Source of the DNA: Kribbella soli
GTDB taxonomy: Bacteria; Actinomycetota; Actinomycetes; Propionibacteriales; Kribbellaceae
Length of the DNA: 64,000 bases
Direction: 5' to 3'
Assembly (NCBI RefSeq): GCF_004331345.1
Contig: NZ_SJJZ01000001.1
Span: 186,001-250,000 of the forward strand
Within the stretch, counting starts at the first letter, position 1, and each line of letters starts with the position of its first letter. Shown piece by piece: positions 61,567-64,000 of this stretch. The notes beneath the pieces were generated by a model. That model was given only the letters and a program-made list of their open reading frames with translations. It ran no database searches and was not told where the DNA came from. The translations under genes and the position numbers were made by a program.

Positions 61567-62202
61567 GTGCGCACATTGGACTCAGCCGCCGCCTACGATC
61601 GTGCCGTCGAGTTGGCAACACGAGGGCGGCGGCAGATCCTGGGGATCACCGGGGCGCCGGCGGCGGGCAAGTCGACGTACGCCGAGCAACTCGCCGCGAA
61701 GCTGACCGCCGACGGGCACAAGGTCGCGCTCGTCCCGATGGACGGCTACCACCTCGCGCAGTCGGTGCTGGAGGCCGAAGGACTCGCGGACGTGAAGGGT
61801 GCGCCGCACACCTTCGACGGCTACGGCTTCGTCGCGCTCCTCAAGCGGTTGAAGGAATCACCGGACGAGCAGATCTGGGCGCCGCGCTTCGACCGCAGCA
61901 TCGAGGACTCGATCGCCGCCAGCATCGGAATCGCCCCAGAGGTCACGCTGGTCCTCACCGAGGGCAACTATCTGCTGCTCAACGAGGCGCCTTGGTCGAT
62001 CGTCCGCAGCCTGCTCGATCAGTGCTGGTACGTCGAGGTGCCCGAGGAGCTCCGTCACGCGCGCCTCGAAGCCAGGCACCGGGCGTTCGGCAGATCACCC
62101 GAGGAAGCACACGAACGCACGTACGGCTCCGACGAACGCAACGCGCACCTGATCGCGGCGACCGCATCGGCGGCCGACGCGATCATCCAACCCGGTCAAT
62201 GA
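61567..62202 (+). CDS. P-loop nucleoside/sugar kinase (uridine kinase/PanK-like)
   Basis: 211 residues. Walker A GITGAPAAGKST at residues 27-37, VPMDGYHLAQ (substrate Asp), then VLTEGNYLLL and a LID-type segment RLEARHRAFGRSPEEAHERTYGSDERNA. This is the YggC/FrcK-like family of phosphoribulokinase/uridine kinase relatives; the true substrate is often a sugar such as fructose or a nucleoside. GTG 61567 follows AGGA. Its 3' end overlaps the convergent TetR gene by 20 bases. Confidence 0.85.
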   Translation: MRTLDSAAAYDRAVELATRGRRQILGITGAPAAGKSTYAEQLAAKLTADGHKVALVPMDGYHLAQSVLEAEGLADVKGAPHTFDGYGFVALLKRLKESPDEQIWAPRFDRSIEDSIAASIGIAPEVTLVLTEGNYLLLNEAPWSIVRSLLDQCWYVEVPEELRHARLEARHRAFGRSPEEAHERTYGSDERNAHLIAATASAADAIIQPGQ

Positions 62203-62920
62203 ACGCAGCGACCCCGTCCAGGTAGAGCTGCAGGCCGAAGTCGAAGTCGGCCTCGTTGTCCTCCTCGAAGCTCCCCACCTCGTCGAACACGCCGGCGTCG
62301 ACCGTGCGCGCCACGGCCGGATAGACCCGCGGATCCGCGACCCGCCGGAGCGTCGAGCCGAACCGCTGAAAGGCATCCGGGTTCTCCGCGTAGCCGGCCG
62401 CCAGGTCGAATGCCATCCGGATCTCCCCCTGCACGTACGTGATCAGGCCCATCACCACGCCGACCTTCGCCTCCTCGGGCAGGCCGGTGTCCTTCAGCAC
62501 GCCGAGCGCGGAGTCGAACCAGGCGAGGTTGTTCGGACCGGCGGGCGGACCGGAGATCGGCACCTTCGCGTACCACGGGTGCCGCCGGATCGCGGTCAGC
62601 ACGCCGTCCGCCCAGAACGTCAGCCCGGTCCGCCAGTCGACGCCCTCGGGCATCGGTTCCGGACGCTCGATCGCGGCGTCGGACATGATCACCAGCAGGT
62701 CGTCCTTGCTCTTCAGGTGCCGGTACAGCGCCATCGTCGAGTTCCCGAGCCGCTCGGCGACCCGAGCCATCGAGACGGCGGCCAGGCCTTCGGCATCGGC
62801 GATCGCGATCGCCGCCGCGACGATGTCGTCGAGCGTCAGCGACGGTTTCGGCCCGCGCCGCGGCTTCTCACGCAACCGCCACATCAGCGCGACGTCGGCC
62901 GGCAGCTCGTTGTTCTCCAC
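62183..62920 (-). CDS. TetR family regulator with TetR_C_1 domain
   Basis: 245 residues. HTH: TLDDIVAAAIAIADAEGLAAVSMARVAERLGNSTMALYRHLKSKDDL at about residues 29-75; the longer C-terminal domain is of the tetracycline-repressor type often found with drug exporters. GTG 62920 is 6 bases after a TAAACT -10-like box, which again suggests a leaderless message. Divergent from the DrrA-like gene with multiple palindromes between. Confidence 0.9.
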   Translation of the reverse strand: MENNELPADVALMWRLREKPRRGPKPSLTLDDIVAAAIAIADAEGLAAVSMARVAERLGNSTMALYRHLKSKDDLLVIMSDAAIERPEPMPEGVDWRTGLTFWADGVLTAIRRHPWYAKVPISGPPAGPNNLAWFDSALGVLKDTGLPEEAKVGVVMGLITYVQGEIRMAFDLAAGYAENPDAFQRFGSTLRRVADPRVYPAVARTVDAGVFDEVGSFEEDNEADFDFGLQLYLDGVAAFIDRVG

Positions 62921-62946
62921 CGGGTCAGTTTAGGGCTTGCCGACCA

Positions 62947-62992
62947 TTACTGCGTACCTGCTACGCTATTTAGCGTATTCAATACGCAGTAA
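62947..62992. promoter_or_regulatory. Nested TetR operators in front of the drug exporter
   Basis: Outer perfect arms TTACTGCGTA (62947-62956) and TACGCAGTAA (62983-62992); inner TACGCTA-TT-TAGCGTA (62962-62977); and GCGTATT-C-AATACGC (62973-62987). The three overlapping palindromes share the TACGC half-site, offering room for two or more repressor dimers over the exporter promoter. Confidence 0.7.
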
Positions 62993-63002
62993 GGAGGGGA
63001 CG

Positions 63003-63902
63003 ATGATCGTCGAAGCGACCGGCTTGAAGAAGTCGTACGGCGCGACCGAGGTGCTGACCGGGGTCGACCTGAGCGTCGCGGAGGGATCGGTGCTCGCGTT
63101 GCTGGGCCCGAACGGCGCCGGCAAGACCACCACGGTTCGGATCCTGACCACGCTTACCCGCCCGGATTCCGGTACGGCGACCATCGCGGGGTACGACGTA
63201 CTCCGCGAACCGGCCCGGGTCCGTGGCGTGATCAGCCTGACCGGACAGTTCGCCGCGGTCGACGAGAACCAGACCGGGCGGGAGAACCTGGTGATGGTCG
63301 GCCGGCTGATGCACCTCGGCCGGCGTACTGCGCGGCGGCGTACGACGGAGCTGCTGGAACAGTTCGGACTCACCGACGCGATGGACCGGCGCGTGAAGAC
63401 GTACTCCGGGGGCATGCGGCGGAAGCTCGACCTGGCGATGAGCCTGATCGCGCACCCGCAGGTGATCTTCCTGGACGAGCCGACGAACGGACTCGATCCG
63501 GCCAGCCGGTCGGCGATGTGGGACGCGATCGTGGAGCTGGTCCGCGACGGTACGACGATCCTGCTCACCACGCAGTACCTGGAGGAAGCGGACCGGCTCG
63601 CCGACCGGATCGTCCTGCTCGACCAGGGGCGCATCGTTGCCAGTGGTACTGCGGACGCGCTGAAGACCCAGATCGGTGGCGAACGGATCGAGCTGCGCTT
63701 CACCGACGAGGTGCAGCTGCTGAAAGCTGCCGGCGTACTGAGCGGTGTGGTCGACCAGCTGGTGCTGAACGTTCCGTCGGACGGTACGGCGGCGCACCTG
63801 CACCAGGTCCTCGACGTACTGCGTGACAACGGGCTGACGCCGGAGCGGGTCTCGTCCCACCGGCCCACGCTCGATGACGTGTTCCTAGCACTGACCGCCT
63901 GA
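63003..63902 (+). CDS. DrrA-like multidrug ABC ATPase
   Basis: 299 residues. Walker A GPNGAGKTT, signature YSGGMRRKLDLAMSL, Walker B VIFLDEPTNGLDP, H-loop LLTTQY (Gln in place of the usual His, as in DrrA), and a C-terminal extension ending with the DrrA-type SSHRPTLDDVFLALT. Energises export of drugs or lipids through a DrrB-type permease. AAGGAGGGG lies 4 nt before ATG 63003. Confidence 0.92.
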   Translation: MIVEATGLKKSYGATEVLTGVDLSVAEGSVLALLGPNGAGKTTTVRILTTLTRPDSGTATIAGYDVLREPARVRGVISLTGQFAAVDENQTGRENLVMVGRLMHLGRRTARRRTTELLEQFGLTDAMDRRVKTYSGGMRRKLDLAMSLIAHPQVIFLDEPTNGLDPASRSAMWDAIVELVRDGTTILLTTQYLEEADRLADRIVLLDQGRIVASGTADALKTQIGGERIELRFTDEVQLLKAAGVLSGVVDQLVLNVPSDGTAAHLHQVLDVLRDNGLTPERVSSHRPTLDDVFLALTA

Positions 63903-63912
63903 GAGGTAGCTG

Positions 63913-64000
63913 ATGTCACACCAGGGAGTCGTCGCCGCCTGCTCGGACGCGGTGACCATGATCGACCGCAGTGTGCGGCTGGCGCGGCGCAACGTCGACA
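63913..64000 (+). CDS. ABC-2 type permease (DrrB-like), 5' end only
   Basis: Only the first 29 codons are inside the window: MSHQGVVAACSDAVTMIDRSVRLARRNVD, ending in the cytosolic helix (LARRN) that precedes the first membrane segment in DrrB-type permeases. GAGAGGTAG precedes ATG 63913, ten bases after the ATPase stop. It completes the exporter controlled by the divergent TetR. Confidence 0.75.
   Translation, partial: MSHQGVVAACSDAVTMIDRSVRLARRNVD

Overview
The window is very GC-rich, has almost gap-free gene packing, many GTG starts, ATGA/GTGA/TGATG start-stop overlaps and several promoters whose -10 box lies 5-8 nt from the start codon (leaderless genes). Together with the gene content (MsiK-dependent-style sugar ABC operon, ROK/LacI/GntR regulators, secreted ricin-domain glycosidases, DrrA-type exporters, stand-alone LigD polymerase domain, HTH_31-type regulator) this points to a soil actinomycete; my best guess, an inference only, is Kribbella or a close relative. 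I see no rRNA, tRNA, CRISPR array, insertion sequence or prophage; the stretch reads as ordinary chromosome rich in carbohydrate catabolism.

Layout. 1-3.4 kb: 5' part of a membrane sensor kinase, a GyrI-like protein, an MFS exporter and a coupled unknown. 3.4-6.7 kb: sugar ABC operon (binding lipoprotein and two permeases, no ATPase). 6.8-11.8 kb: TetR with a membrane protein, then a MacB-like ATPase/permease pair. 11.9-17.5 kb: FMN reductase, DedA, a NagB-like sugar-phosphate enzyme, a TetR/SDR divergent pair, a double ABM-fold protein and a MerR/VOC pair. 17.6-32.2 kb: a polysaccharide locus: GH30 and GH18 in one operon, GH16 laminarinase-type enzyme (all three carry a similar ricin-type module), ROK and LacI regulators, an Opp/Dpp-class importer and an intracellular GH1 beta-glucosidase. 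32.3-35.8 kb: flavin oxidoreductase, OsmC-like protein, a winged-helix/hydrolase fusion, and the tail end of a dead DeoR regulator.

35.9-45.0 kb: GH20 hexosaminidase, then SDR - GntR - galactonate dehydratase - mutarotase, a secreted sialidase, a KDPG/KDPGal aldolase and a PfkB-type sugar kinase. Read together these form a De Ley-Doudoroff type route from galactose (via galactonate) to pyruvate and glyceraldehyde 3-phosphate, placed beside two enzymes that trim sialic acid and GlcNAc from glycans. 45-49.8 kb: GlxA/AraC regulator, dienelactone hydrolase-like, RibD-like/SRPBCC/ArsR operon and a divergently regulated hydrolase. 49.8-53 kb: a two-gene signalling operon, a cNMP-binding histidine kinase coupled to a receiver-thioredoxin fold-thioredoxin reductase fusion. 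53-54.6 kb: second secreted chitinase. 55-59 kb: HTH_31 regulator with a divergent small zinc-type protein, a branched-chain aminotransferase and a LigD polymerase domain. 59-64 kb: TetR/FAD monooxygenase pair, P-loop kinase, and a TetR/DrrAB-type exporter cut by the window end.

The most unusual structural signals are a family of composite inverted repeats found exactly at gene 3' ends (17.5, 37.5 and 58.9 kb), a multi-hairpin segment at 43.8 kb, a shared LacI-type operator in front of the GH16 gene and the oligosaccharide importer, and a strongly over-used octamer GTACGGCG.
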